From Actinoplanes ianthinogenes (GTDB lineage Bacteria > Actinomycetota > Actinomycetes > Mycobacteriales > Micromonosporaceae): a DNA stretch of 64,000 nt. The notes beneath the pieces are model-generated. The model searched no databases. It worked only from the letters and a program-made list of their open reading frames with translations, and was not told where the DNA came from. The position numbers and the translations under genes were made by a program. Numbering within the stretch: position 1 is the first letter of the stretch; every line of letters begins with the position of its first letter. This document shows, piece by piece, positions 16,967-25,649 of this stretch. The stretch covers positions 4,729,501 through 4,793,500 of the forward strand of contig NZ_AP023356.1 of assembly GCF_018324205.1 (NCBI RefSeq). Reading direction: 5' to 3'.

Positions 16967-18295
16967 ATGGCGTCCGATCAGCGTCCCGAGTTCGGGGCCG
17001 TGCTGCGTGCCCATCGGCGGCGGGCCGGCCTGACTCAGGAGGAGCTGGCCGCGCACGCCGCCATCGGCGTGCGCACGGTCCGCGACCTGGAGCGCGGCCG
17101 TTCCTCCCGGCCGCAGCGGACGACCGTCGAGCTGCTCGCCCGCGCGCTGCGGCTGACCGGTTCTGATCGCGACGCGTTCCTGGCGGCGGCGCGCGGCCGG
17201 CCCACCGTCGTCCTCCCACCGGCGCCGCTCGACGAGCTGATCGGCCGGGACACCGACATCGCCGAGCTGGTGGCCCGGCTGGCCGCCACCGACGGGCCGC
17301 GCGGGGTGACCCTGGTCGGTGTGGCCGGGGTGGGCAAGACCAGCCTCGCCGTGGTGGTCGCGCACCGGCTGACCGGGGTGTATCCGGGCGGAGTGGCCGG
17401 CGTCGCGGTGGCCGACGAGATCGCCGCCGGGGAGTTGCTGAGCAGCGTGGCCGCCGGATTCGGGGTGGCCGGGCCGCGGGAACTGCCCGGGCACCTGGAC
17501 GGGCGGCCGGCGCTGATCTTCGTGGACGCCGTGGACCGCGCGCCACAGGCGGTCGGCGAGGCACTGGCCGGGCTGCTGGAGCAGGTGCCCCGGCTGCGGT
17601 TCCTGGCCACCGGGCGGCAGCCGGCCGGGTTGGCCGAGGAGCGCGTGTGGCCGGTGGTGCCGCTGGCCACGCCGCCGGTGAACCTGTCGGTGGACACGGT
17701 CGGGGAGCTGATGGCGTACCCCGCAGTCGGTCTCTTCCTGGAACGGCTGGGCCGGGTGCGGCGCACCCGCCTTGCGCCGCACGAGATCGCGCCGCTTGCG
17801 GCGCTGGTCCGCCGGCTCGGCGGCCTGCCGCTGGCGATCGAGCTGGCCGCCGCCCGCGGCCGGGTGCTCACCGTCCCGGAGATCCTGGACCGGTACGCCG
17901 GCCCGGCCGCGCCCAAGGAGCCGGCCGAGCCGCCGGCCGTGGTCTCGTTGCGGGCGGTCGTGGCCGAGACCTATCGGGTGCTGGCGCCCGCCGAGCAGCG
18001 GGCGTTGCGGCTGCTCGCGGTCTTCCGGCACCGCTGGTCGCGGGATCTGGCCGAGGTTCTGCTGGACACATCGGACGGTGTCGACGCGGACGTGGTGCAT
18101 CTGCTGGATCGGCTGGTGGCGCTCGGTCTGCTCAGCGTGAGCGGCGACCACGCGGTGCATTTCCGGCTGCCGTCCGCGGTCCGCGATTTCGCCACCGAGC
18201 GGGCCGCCGCCGAGGGCGAGCTGGAGGACGCCCGGAAACGCCATGCCCGCCTGCTGGCCGACCGCGCCGTCCCGGGACCCGAAGCGGTGTTCTGA
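16967..18295 (+). CDS. XRE-type HTH regulator fused to an NB-ARC-like ATPase
   Basis: A 442-residue signalling regulator. The N-terminal Cro/CI HTH (about residues 10-65) contains LRAHRRRAGLTQEELAAHA and GVRTVRDLERGRSSRP. An ATPase domain follows from GRDTDIAELVARL, with Walker A GVAGVGKTS (from Gly118) and a hydrophobic strand ALIFVDAVD as Walker B. GLPLAIELAAARG at about 286-298 is the conserved GLPLA motif of AfsR/NB-ARC ATPases. A winged-helix-like end follows. The TPR or WD sensor common in longer homologues is absent. It acts as an ATP-dependent transcriptional switch by family; the target is unknown. It has its own short leader after the dehydrogenase gene. Confidence 0.85.
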   Translation: MASDQRPEFGAVLRAHRRRAGLTQEELAAHAAIGVRTVRDLERGRSSRPQRTTVELLARALRLTGSDRDAFLAAARGRPTVVLPPAPLDELIGRDTDIAELVARLAATDGPRGVTLVGVAGVGKTSLAVVVAHRLTGVYPGGVAGVAVADEIAAGELLSSVAAGFGVAGPRELPGHLDGRPALIFVDAVDRAPQAVGEALAGLLEQVPRLRFLATGRQPAGLAEERVWPVVPLATPPVNLSVDTVGELMAYPAVGLFLERLGRVRRTRLAPHEIAPLAALVRRLGGLPLAIELAAARGRVLTVPEILDRYAGPAAPKEPAEPPAVVSLRAVVAETYRVLAPAEQRALRLLAVFRHRWSRDLAEVLLDTSDGVDADVVHLLDRLVALGLLSVSGDHAVHFRLPSAVRDFATERAAAEGELEDARKRHARLLADRAVPGPEAVF

Positions 18296-18546
18296 CGTGG
18301 GTCAGGAGGCCGGGACAGAGGGCAGGGCGCGACGTGCGCTAACCGGCGTGAATCGTGCCCCCCACGTAACGCCGATCGCTGCTGACGCCGCGCCCATACG
18401 CGGCGAGAACGAGACTCCCCCATAAGCCCCGCATGTCGCCTCGATCGCGCCGCATCCCCCTGGGCCGCCACAGTATCCGGGGCGCGCACACGACCGAAAA
18501 GATTCGTACCTTCTGCCGGTTGTTCTGCCGGTCAGTCCGGTTCAGG

Positions 18547-19032
18547 TCAGGCCTGAGTGACCGTTTCTGCACTCCCCGCAGTGGCGCACGGGTTGACCGC
18601 GTCCCGGATCGTCCGGAGCGAGTCGAGCAGCTGGTCGAAGCGGTCCTGCGGGAGCAGCCCCGCATACCACCTCTGCACCAGCTCCAGGTGCCCCGGCAGG
18701 ACCTGCGCGAGCCGCTCCTGCCCGACCTCGGTGATCACCGCGTAGGAGCTGCGCCGATCGCTCGGGCAGGCCTCGCGGCGGACCAGGCCGTCGCGCTCCA
18801 TCCGGTCCACGACCCGGGTGACCCCGCTGGTGGAGAGGGTGGTCTGGCCGGCCAGATCGGTCATCCGCAGCCGGTGGCCGGGTGAGCGGGCGAGGCGCAT
18901 CAGCACCTCGAACTCGACGGTGGAGAGGCGGTGCTCCTCGAACTGTGCGGCGAGGCGGTTCATCAGACCCGTGTACGCCTCGGCCAGCAGGCCGACCGCG
19001 GTGAGACGAGGGTCGTCCAGATCGGTGTTCAC
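18547..19032 (-). CDS. MarR-family transcriptional regulator
   Basis: A 161-residue MarR winged-helix protein from GTG at 19032 (MNTDLDDPRLTAVGLLAEAY). The DNA-binding part includes LSTVEFEVLMRLARSPGHRL, RMTDLAGQTTLSTSGVTRVV (recognition helix) and DRMERDGLVRREACPSDRRS, where the wing DRRSSYAVIT carries the usual Asp-Arg pair. Frame extension upstream to 19116 is possible but would run through the divergent promoter, so the internal GTG is preferred. It is transcribed away from a YceI gene with a dyad between the two, the usual arrangement of an autoregulated MarR repressor and its target. Confidence 0.9.
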   Translation of the reverse strand: MNTDLDDPRLTAVGLLAEAYTGLMNRLAAQFEEHRLSTVEFEVLMRLARSPGHRLRMTDLAGQTTLSTSGVTRVVDRMERDGLVRREACPSDRRSSYAVITEVGQERLAQVLPGHLELVQRWYAGLLPQDRFDQLLDSLRTIRDAVNPCATAGSAETVTQA

Positions 19033-19052
19033 GTCGTCAACTCTAACAGGCA

Positions 19053-19084
19053 CTTGACAGGAGGAATATTGCCAAGCATATAGT
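19053..19084 (+). promoter_or_regulatory. Promoter and MarR-type dyad in front of yceI
   Basis: TTGACA at 19054-19059 and TATAGT at 19079-19084 resemble a sigma-70-type promoter facing the YceI gene, though the 19-nt spacer is long (CATATA at 19077 gives 17). Overlapping it is the inverted repeat CTTGACA-(10 nt)-TGCCAAG at 19053-19076, 6 of 7 matched. This is a plausible binding site for the divergently encoded MarR protein. Confidence 0.6.
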
Positions 19085-19140
19085 TGTTCCGTCAGACAAG
19101 CATCCCGCAGAGCCAACGCCTCGGAGAGAAGGAATCAGTC

Positions 19141-19713
19141 ATGACCGTCAGCACTCGTGAGTTCGAGGGCCTCCAGTTCCCGGCGGCCGGCACCTACGAG
19201 CTGGACGCGGCACACAAGCGGGTCGGCTTCGTCGCCAAGCACCTCATGGTCAGCAAGGTCCGCGGTCAGTTCGCCGAGGCCAGTGCCACCATCACCGTGG
19301 CGGAGAACCCGCTGGAGTCCTCGGTCGTCGCCTCGATCAAGACCGCCAGCGTGGAGACCGGCCAGGTCGACCGGGACAACCACCTGCGCACCGGTGACTT
19401 CTTCGAGGCCGAGAAGTACCCGACGATCGAGTACCGGAGCACCGGGATCAAGTCGCACGCCGGCGCCGAGTTCGTCCTCGACGGCGAGCTCACCATCAAG
19501 GGTGTGACCAAGCCGGTCGAGCTGGTCGTCGAGTTCGAGGGCGCCGCCACCAGCCCCTACGGGCAGCACGTCTTCGGCTTCACCGCGCACACCGAGATCG
19601 ACCGCGAGGACTGGGGCCTGACCTGGAACGTCGCGCTCGAGGGCGGTGGCGTCCTGGTCGGCAAGAAGATCAAGATCGAGATCGAGGGCGAGGCCGTCCT
19701 CCAGCAGGGCTGA
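19141..19713 (+). CDS. YceI-family lipocalin-like protein
   Basis: A 190-residue YceI-fold protein beginning MTVSTREFEGLQFPAAGTYE. Family marks are YELDAAHKRVGFVAKHLMVS, VRGQFAEASATITV, DNHLRTGDFFEAEKYPTIEY, DGELTIKGVTKPVELVVEF and GFTAHTEIDREDWGLTWN. YceI proteins bind isoprenoid or fatty amide ligands in a beta-barrel; the physiological role in actinobacteria is not established. It has no signal peptide, so it is cytoplasmic, as in many actinobacterial members. GAGAAGGA lies 9 nt before the ATG. It is divergent from the MarR gene, which is likely its regulator. Confidence 0.93.
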   Translation: MTVSTREFEGLQFPAAGTYELDAAHKRVGFVAKHLMVSKVRGQFAEASATITVAENPLESSVVASIKTASVETGQVDRDNHLRTGDFFEAEKYPTIEYRSTGIKSHAGAEFVLDGELTIKGVTKPVELVVEFEGAATSPYGQHVFGFTAHTEIDREDWGLTWNVALEGGGVLVGKKIKIEIEGEAVLQQG

Positions 19714-19729
19714 TCCCCGCACCGTCCAC

Positions 19730-19769
19730 AGTCGAGGCGCCGTCCGGTTCTCCGGGCGGCGCCTCGACT
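19730..19769 (+). terminator. Hairpin terminator after yceI
   Basis: An 18-bp stem with one mismatch (AGTCGAGGCGCCGTCCGG against CCGGGCGGCGCCTCGACT) and a TTCT loop begins 16 bp after the stop codon. No U-tract follows, as is common for actinobacterial hairpin terminators. Confidence 0.75.
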
Positions 19770-19876
19770 CGTCTGGCGGTAGCCGCCCCGGGATGGGAAG
19801 GTGGACCGAACGTATCCGCTCGTTCACAGCGTGGTGATCGGCGTCCGTTTCGTCCCCGACCGTCACGGGAGGGCAC

Positions 19877-21349
19877 ATGGGCAAAGGTCTGGCACACGCG
19901 GTCTTCTCGCCCGAGGATCGGATCCGCTACCGGCACAAGGTGCGCCGCTGCCTGGACGTGCTCGGCGGGCTGCTGGACACCGACGTGTTCGATCCCGGGA
20001 CCGGCATGACCGGACTGGAGATCGAGATCAACCTGGTCGACGCGGACGCCGGCCCGGTGATGCGCAACGCCGAGGTGCTCGCCGACCTGGGCGACCCCCG
20101 GTTCCAGGCCGAGCTCGGACGGTTCAACATCGAGTTCAACGTCCCCCCGCGGCAGATCGCCCCGGACGGTTTCGGCGCTTTCGAAAAAGACATTTCAGAG
20201 GCTTTGCGTACGGCGGGGGAGCGCGCCGGCAAGGCAGACAGTCGCCTCGCCCTGATCGGCATGCTGCCCACGCTCACCCCGGAGCACCTCACCCTGGCGA
20301 ACCTCTCCGACAACGAACGGTTCCGCGCGCTCAACGACGAGATCGTCGCCGCCCGCGGCGAGCAGTTCCCGGTCGACATCCGCGGGGTGGAACGGCTGCG
20401 CAGCGTCAGCGGCACGATCGTGCCGGAGGCCGCCTGCACCAGCACACAGTTCCATCTCCAGGTCGCCCCGGAGTGGTTCGCCCGCTACTGGAACGCGTCC
20501 CAGGCGGTGGCGGCGGCACAGGTCGCGCTCGGCGCCAACTCGCCGTTCCTGCACGGCCGCCGGCTCTGGGCGGAGACCCGGATCGCGCTGTTCGAGCAGG
20601 CCACCGACACCCGCCCGGACGAGCTGAAAGCGCAGGGCGTGCGGCCCCGGGTCTGGTTCGGCGAGCGCTGGATCACCTCGGTGTTCGACCTCTACGAGGA
20701 GAACGTCCGGTTCTTCCCGCCGCTGCTGCCGCTGCTCAGCGACGAGGACCCGGACCAGGTCCGGACATCCGGCGCGGTGCCCCGGCTGGGCGAGCTCTGC
20801 CTGCACAACGGGACGGTCTACCGGTGGAACCGGCCGGTCTACGACGTCATGGACGGCCGGCCACACCTGCGGATCGAGAACCGGGTGCTGCCGTCCGGCC
20901 CGACCGTGGTCGACCTGCTGGCCAACGCCGCTTTCTACTTCGGGGTGGTCCGCCGGCTCGCCGAGGCCGAGCGGCCGGTCTGGTCCCAGCTCGACTTCGG
21001 CACGGCGGGAGCCAACTTCCGGGCCGGCGCCCGGGACGGACTCGACGCCATGGTCTGCTGGCCCGGGCTCGGCGAGGTCCCCATCGCCGAACTGGTGCTG
21101 GAGACCCTGCTGCCGATGGCCTACGAGGGGCTGGACCGGTTCGGCGTGGACGCGGGCGACCGGGACCGGTTGCTCGGGATCATCGAGGGCCGCTGCCGGA
21201 CCGGGCGCAACGGCGCGACCTGGCAGACGGCGGCGGTCTGCGCGGCGGAGCACCGGGGGCTGTCCCGGCCCGCCGCCCTGCGCGAGATGACTCGGCTCTA
21301 CCTCGACCTGCACGTGCTCAACGAGCCGGTGCACACCTGGCCGCGGTGA
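19877..21349 (+). CDS. Glutamate-cysteine ligase family (GCS2) protein
   Basis: A 490-residue GCS2-type ATP-dependent carboxylate-amine ligase. Motifs include TGLEIEINLVDADAGPVMRN near residues 35-54, the ELGRFNIEFNVPPR strand with acidic metal ligands, STQFHLQVAP, ALGANSPFLHGRRLWAETRI and HNGTVYRWNRPVYDV. This family makes gamma-glutamyl-cysteine or related gamma-glutamyl amides. Actinobacteria lack glutathione and use mycothiol and ergothioneine, so the acceptor may differ; EgtA function is not shown because the other egt genes are absent nearby. The ATG at 19877 is preceded by GGGAGGGCAC. It stands alone, meeting the membrane-protein gene tail to tail. Confidence 0.85.
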   Translation: MGKGLAHAVFSPEDRIRYRHKVRRCLDVLGGLLDTDVFDPGTGMTGLEIEINLVDADAGPVMRNAEVLADLGDPRFQAELGRFNIEFNVPPRQIAPDGFGAFEKDISEALRTAGERAGKADSRLALIGMLPTLTPEHLTLANLSDNERFRALNDEIVAARGEQFPVDIRGVERLRSVSGTIVPEAACTSTQFHLQVAPEWFARYWNASQAVAAAQVALGANSPFLHGRRLWAETRIALFEQATDTRPDELKAQGVRPRVWFGERWITSVFDLYEENVRFFPPLLPLLSDEDPDQVRTSGAVPRLGELCLHNGTVYRWNRPVYDVMDGRPHLRIENRVLPSGPTVVDLLANAAFYFGVVRRLAEAERPVWSQLDFGTAGANFRAGARDGLDAMVCWPGLGEVPIAELVLETLLPMAYEGLDRFGVDAGDRDRLLGIIEGRCRTGRNGATWQTAAVCAAEHRGLSRPAALREMTRLYLDLHVLNEPVHTWPR

Positions 21350-21355
21350 GCCCGG

Positions 21356-22732
21356 TCAGTCCTTGGGGTTGATCCGGGCGACCGGCGGGTTGTCCGGCGG
21401 AGGCGTGATGGTGGGGCGAGCCGCCGCTTCCTTGCGGGCGGTGGCGCGCTTCGCCGGAGACTTGCTGGGCCGGGCCGCGGCGGCGAGTTCTTCGTCGAAA
21501 GAGTCGCCGGGCGCCGGAGCGGGCCGGGCCTTACGCGGCCGGGGTGGCGGCGTCGGCTCCGGCACGGACTCCGCGATGCTCTCGACGGCACGCCGTTTTC
21601 CGAACAGCACCCAGTTGCGACGGCCGAGCTGGTCGGAGGGCTCCTCCGAGGGCTCGGGTCTCGGAGCGGGCTTCGGACTCGGCGAGGCCGGGGTCGGTGC
21701 CGGGGCCGGGGCCGGGGTTGCAGCCGGGGCCGGCTTGGGGATGACCCGCCCGGTGGGCTTGGCCACGCCGACCGCGGCACCCGACTCGTCCGGCGTCGCA
21801 CCCGGTGCGGGCCCCAGCTCCCGCGGACCGGTCGGCGACGCGGCTCCGGCCCGGTTCTGCCGAGCCTGCCCGAGCGCCACGATCAACGCGGACCCGCCCA
21901 GCCCGGCCAGCACCGCGTACGGCGCGATCAGATAGGCCGACTGAAGCGGCCCGGTCGCCTTCGTCAGCAGCGGCGCCAGCGCGAGGAAGGCCAGCGCCAC
22001 CAGCAGCGGGCCGACCGCCCCCGAGGTCGCGGTCCCCACACCCAGGTCACCGCGGCGCGTCGCGGGCCAGGCCGCGACCAGCCCGATCAGGAACGCGGCC
22101 GCCAGCGTCAGCAGGGCGCTCGGCCAGTAGACGCCGCCGTACTGGGTGGGCGCACCGGACTCGGTGAACTGCCAGCTGGTCAGGTAGGTGTCCAGGTCGC
22201 GGTGGGTGATCAGCTCGGCCACCACCCCGGCGATGGCCAGCGCCCAGAGCCAGGCCGCGGTGCCCAGCAGGTTCGCGGCGACCGGCGCCGACGAGACCGC
22301 CCAGAACGCCACGACCATGCCGGTGAACAGGCCGATCAGTGAATAGCCGACGGCCACCAGCTGGGGCGAGTGGGAGAACAGGTTGTGCGCCGGGGCGGCG
22401 GACCGGGCCGGCAGGGCGACCAGGGCCACCGAGACCAGGGCGCCCAGGCCGGCCGACGCGGCCAGCGCGAGTCGCCAGAGCACGCGCCAGCGACCCCGGC
22501 CCGCGCGATCCGGGCGGAGCCGGCCGGCGATCACCGCGCCGAGCACGGTGGCACTCGCGGTGATCCAGGTGGCCCAGCCGAGGCTGTTGAGCCAGGTGCT
22601 GTCGGCAGCCGCGATCGTGGTCGGCCATTCGATGACGCCCAGGCCGTAGCCGAGACCCAGTTGTGCGGCGCCGGCGCCGGCGGCTGTCCCGGCCGCGGCG
22701 GCGGTCTGTGCTGTCCAGCCCTTCTCGGCCAT
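21356..22732 (-). CDS. Polytopic membrane protein with Pro/Ala-rich cytoplasmic tail
   Basis: A 458-residue protein from ATG at 22732 (MAEKGWTAQTAAAAGTAAGA). About seven to nine hydrophobic segments occupy residues 10-300, for example TWITASATVLGAVIAG, LALAASAGLGALVSVALVAL and VGPLLVALAFLALAPLL. The last 150 residues are a charged Pro/Ala/Glu-rich tail with RRNWVLFGKRR and a final TITPPPDNPPVARINPKD. I recognise no transporter or enzyme signature. Similar proteins occur as hypothetical membrane proteins in Micromonosporaceae, which I recall rather than checked. Upstream in-frame extension to 22828 runs through the intergenic region and is not favoured. Confidence 0.75.
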   Translation of the reverse strand: MAEKGWTAQTAAAAGTAAGAGAAQLGLGYGLGVIEWPTTIAAADSTWLNSLGWATWITASATVLGAVIAGRLRPDRAGRGRWRVLWRLALAASAGLGALVSVALVALPARSAAPAHNLFSHSPQLVAVGYSLIGLFTGMVVAFWAVSSAPVAANLLGTAAWLWALAIAGVVAELITHRDLDTYLTSWQFTESGAPTQYGGVYWPSALLTLAAAFLIGLVAAWPATRRGDLGVGTATSGAVGPLLVALAFLALAPLLTKATGPLQSAYLIAPYAVLAGLGGSALIVALGQARQNRAGAASPTGPRELGPAPGATPDESGAAVGVAKPTGRVIPKPAPAATPAPAPAPTPASPSPKPAPRPEPSEEPSDQLGRRNWVLFGKRRAVESIAESVPEPTPPPRPRKARPAPAPGDSFDEELAAAARPSKSPAKRATARKEAAARPTITPPPDNPPVARINPKD

Positions 22733-22884
22733 GCGCGCACTGTACTGGCCGATGCCGATGTCCGCGAACTGCTCATCCTGGTCAGCGCGAGGGTGGCGTT
22801 GCGTGTGCGTCTCCCCCGGGTACACCAAGATTCGATACCTTGACGCTGCGACGAGTGTGGGTGTACGGAGCGGAGGGAGTGGCG

Positions 22885-23679
22885 ATGCCGGACGAGCGCG
22901 AGCCCCGGCCGGACGAGACCCGTCCGATGCCGGCTGCGGACGAGACCGTCGCCGACACCCCCCGGGTCGAGGCGGGCCCGGCGGCCGATGCCACCCGATC
23001 GGGGGAAGCCGCGGCGGCCTCGACCACGCCGATGCCGCCGGTGGGCGACTGGGATCCGGACCCGCGCGCCGCGGACGACGGCGCCTGGACCGGCCGCGCC
23101 GCGGTACGCCCGCCCCGCCCGGACGAGAACGGTTACCCCGGCGAGGACTGGAGCGTCATCGCGCCGGAGGAGGAGCCGGCCGGCCGCTGGTGGATGCCGA
23201 TCGTGGTGGGCGTCGTCGGGCTGATCCTGCTCGCGCTGCTCGGGTTCGGCATCTACCTGATCGTGCGGAACTCCGCCGCCGACGTGGAGACGCCGCAGCC
23301 CACTCCGACACGGACCCAGCCGGTGACCACCGCGCCGACGACCGAGCCCACCAGCGCCGCGACCACGACCACGACCACGGTCAGCACCGTCGCGACGACC
23401 GAGCCGGCCGCCACCGAGGCGACCGTGCCGGCGCTGCGCGGCATGCCGGTGGACGACGCGAAGGCGGCGCTGGCCCGCTCCGGACTGGGTTACCGGGTGA
23501 TCTTCCGGCCCAGCGACGCGGAGCCGGGCACGGTGATCGACAGTGATCCGCCCGAGGGCCAGGTGGTCCCGCCGGACACCCGGATCACCCTCGTCGTCGC
23601 GGCCGAGCGGACGGACAGCCCGACCACGGCGACGACGGCGCCGAACGGAGACGCCACCGCCGGGCCCGGCGAGGACTAA
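22885..23679 (+). CDS. Single-pass membrane protein with one extracellular PASTA domain
   Basis: A 264-residue protein without a kinase domain. Residues 1-90 are acidic, Pro-rich and cytoplasmic. One membrane helix, WWMPIVVGVVGLILLALLGF, lies near 97-117 and is followed by a Thr/Pro-rich spacer (about 128-180). A PASTA fold then runs from ATVPALRGMPVDDAKAALAR to PPDTRITLVVAAE (about 182-245). PASTA domains bind muropeptides or lipid II, so a cell-wall sensing or anchoring role is plausible but unproven. GGAGGGAG precedes the ATG by 7 nt, and a TTGACG (22840) / TGTACG (22862) promoter is possible. The single PASTA contrasts with three in PknB at 35 kb. Confidence 0.82.
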   Translation: MPDEREPRPDETRPMPAADETVADTPRVEAGPAADATRSGEAAAASTTPMPPVGDWDPDPRAADDGAWTGRAAVRPPRPDENGYPGEDWSVIAPEEEPAGRWWMPIVVGVVGLILLALLGFGIYLIVRNSAADVETPQPTPTRTQPVTTAPTTEPTSAATTTTTTVSTVATTEPAATEATVPALRGMPVDDAKAALARSGLGYRVIFRPSDAEPGTVIDSDPPEGQVVPPDTRITLVVAAERTDSPTTATTAPNGDATAGPGED

Positions 23680-23701
23680 GGTCGCTCGTCGTCGGGTCGG
23701 C

Positions 23702-24004
23702 TCAGCGGTGTGCCCGGACCGATCGGGTCGGAGCCGCATTGGTACGCGCGGCGGGCTGACGGGCGTTGCGGGCCCGGGGATCCGGGGCCTTGCCGACCGG
23801 TCGCAGGCCGTTGACCTGCACAAAGATGGAGCGGCGTTCCACGGCGTCCCCCGCCGCATTGAGCTCGTAGCCGTCGAGCCAGACCCAACCCTCGTACGTC
23901 GGCCAGTCGTGTACCCGGATGACCCGGAACAGCATCGGTGAGACGAATTGGACGCTCGCCGCCTTCGTCACGTGAATGACATCACCGGACCGAGGAAGTA
24001 GCAC
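23702..24004 (-). CDS. Small hypothetical protein
   Basis: A 100-residue protein from GTG at 24004 (MLLPRSGDVIHVTKAASVQF), chosen because AGGAG lies 6 nt upstream on the reverse strand. A longer frame reaches 24112 but has no better ribosome site. The first 70 residues are a beta-rich segment, FRVIRVHDWPTYEGWVWLDG then YELNAAGDAVERRSIFVQVN, possibly a small barrel. The last 30 are Arg/Ala-rich and probably disordered. I do not recognise a family. It is divergent from the DUF397 gene across a long low-GC intergenic region containing several dyads. Confidence 0.65.
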   Translation of the reverse strand: MLLPRSGDVIHVTKAASVQFVSPMLFRVIRVHDWPTYEGWVWLDGYELNAAGDAVERRSIFVQVNGLRPVGKAPDPRARNARQPAARTNAAPTRSVRAHR

Positions 24005-24707
24005 GTCATCTCCTGCCCTGAGAATCTTTGCCTGATGGTCTGAGGTCTGCCCGGCAGACCCCAGCGGGATGGACTTGTGACACAGATGCACCAGTCTGCC
24101 CGGCTCATGCACCTTTGCAAGCCTTCAACGGTGCCAACCATCGAAGGGAGTTGCGGAACGTCACCATCGCCGATCCCGCCACCCTGTCTCGGGGGAAGTC
24201 CACGTGAGACCTCCGGTGGCTCGGCGCCCCATGTTGGACGTCGCTTTGGTGTGTTTCGTCGGACTTGGCCGCCTCACGCAAGAACGTTGCGTGATGCAAG
24301 CCGTACGGAAAGATTGCACCACCAGTGTCGTCGATGCAAGTTGCATGTCCCACTTTGGTGATCGTCCGTGATCATGGCATCTCGCTGGGTGATCTAGGAG
24401 CTTCCGCTGGTGGCGCCGATGTGTACAGTTTTGGCCGCATGATCCACATTGCTCGGAGCATTTCGGACAATAACCGTCAAACGCTGACAATCACTGTCCA
24501 AACGCGGCTGAGCTGCCAGGATCCAACTTGTCCGATGGGTTTACCCCGTTCGGAGAACCTCAACCCTCCGGCGCGTCTCGGCGTACCCCCGTTCGTTACG
24601 CCATTCAGAACGGTCCCATCGATCTTTTGGTGGGACTCGATGGAGGCGGATCGGACGACTCCGTATCCCGCCGAGATCGGTACCCACCCCCGACATGAGG
24701 AGCCATC
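24005..24707 (+). promoter_or_regulatory. Long low-GC intergenic region with inverted repeats
   Basis: About 700 bp without a convincing gene on either strand, and visibly lower in GC than its surroundings. It separates two divergently read small genes. It holds two perfect dyads with TTGCG/TTGCA half-sites: CACGCAA-GAACG-TTGCGTG at 24275-24293 and ATGCAA-G-TTGCAT at 24334-24346. Single ATGCAAG (24294) and ATTGCAC (24313) words lie between them. This looks like a regulatory region. The XRE-type regulator that normally precedes a DUF397 gene is not present. Confidence 0.55.
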
Positions 24708-24932
24708 GTGGAATTCGAGGTCAAAGGGCTGCGGATCGACCTGAGCCGGGCGGAGTGGTTCAAGAGCACCCGCAGCGGGGCGGACAGCGACAACTGTGTC
24801 GAGGTGGCGTTCGTCGACGACGCCATCGCGGTGCGAGACTCCAAAAACCCGGCCGGTCCTGCGCTGATCTTCACGCAGGCCGAGTGGGACGCCTTCGTCG
24901 GCGGCGCCAAAGACGGCGAATTCGACCTCTGA
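24708..24932 (+). CDS. DUF397 small protein
   Basis: A 74-residue DUF397 protein. Its core is LSRAEWFKSTRSGADSDNCV followed by EVAFVDDAIAVRDSKNPAGP and LIFTQAEWDAFVGGAKDGEF. It starts at GTG 24708 behind GAGGAG. DUF397 proteins (streptomycete WhiJ-locus type) are usually encoded just after a DUF5753/XRE DNA-binding partner and act as its antagonist or partner. Here the upstream 700 bp contain no such gene, so this is an orphan. The function is known only by association, and its cognate regulator must lie elsewhere in the genome or be lost. Confidence 0.9.
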   Translation: MEFEVKGLRIDLSRAEWFKSTRSGADSDNCVEVAFVDDAIAVRDSKNPAGPALIFTQAEWDAFVGGAKDGEFDL

Positions 24933-25124
24933 ACCGCCGGACCTGTCTGGTTCGATCTTTTCGAAGCCTTCCGCGTCGGCGCGTTGACCTGCGCCGACGC
25001 GTCGGGTGGGGCTATTTGCCCGATTTTCCCGTCGCCCTGAGCGGCGCGCCTCGTTGAATGTTCCAAGCGCGGACCGGACCGCGCTGACGGCCGGGACAGA
25101 TCCTCCACGAGGCAAGGCAGACAG

Positions 25125-25574
25125 ATGACGATTGGTTCGGAGAACCTCAGCAACGGCTCGTCGACGGCGCAGGACCGATTCAGCGGGGGCGTCAGTGCGT
25201 ACCGGCAGGGCCGGCGCGAAGCGCTGAACGGCGATCACGGGGACGGCGAGCTTCTCTCGCGCGGCAGCTCGGGCCTGCCGACCCGGTCGCCCGGGCGATC
25301 ACACAGCATCGAGCCGACCAGCGCCCTCGACCGGGCGGCCAAGCTGCCCTCCCTCGACCTCCAGGGTCTGACCGAACCGGTCTTCGCTTCGGCGAGCTGG
25401 GGCGACAGCTCGCCGAACAGCTCGATGGCCGACCACCCGCTGCTCCGCGGCCTGCTCCTGGAGTTGCCGGCGCGCGGCACGCTGCCGCAGTCGGACTGGC
25501 TGGACCGCTGGTTCGAGGCGGCGCGGTCCATCCTGGAGCTCCTCTATGTCCAAGAGGCCAAGAAGCAGCACTGA
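25125..25574 (+). CDS. Hypothetical protein
   Basis: A 149-residue protein of unknown function (MTIGSENLSNGSSTAQDRFS). Residues 1-105 are Ser/Gly/Asp-rich and probably disordered. The C-terminal 45 residues (HPLLRGLLLELPARGTLPQS, then DWLDRWFEAARSILELLYVQ) look like amphipathic helices and are the only part likely to fold. GAGGCAAGGCAG lies just upstream of the ATG. Codon bias fits a real gene over the second half. There is no membrane segment or export signal. It may be cotranscribed with the DUF397 gene 190 bp upstream, but this is unproven. Confidence 0.55.
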   Translation: MTIGSENLSNGSSTAQDRFSGGVSAYRQGRREALNGDHGDGELLSRGSSGLPTRSPGRSHSIEPTSALDRAAKLPSLDLQGLTEPVFASASWGDSSPNSSMADHPLLRGLLLELPARGTLPQSDWLDRWFEAARSILELLYVQEAKKQH

Positions 25575-25649
25575 CCGCGCCGGTCAAAGATTCAAGATCA
25601 AGGACATGCTGACTCGGATCCGCGCTGATCACTGATCGTCGCTCCCGCC

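Noticed and set aside
19877..21349. Ergothioneine EgtA
   Set aside because: The GCS2 fold is compatible, but no egtB, egtC, egtD or egtE gene is nearby, so only the family is named.
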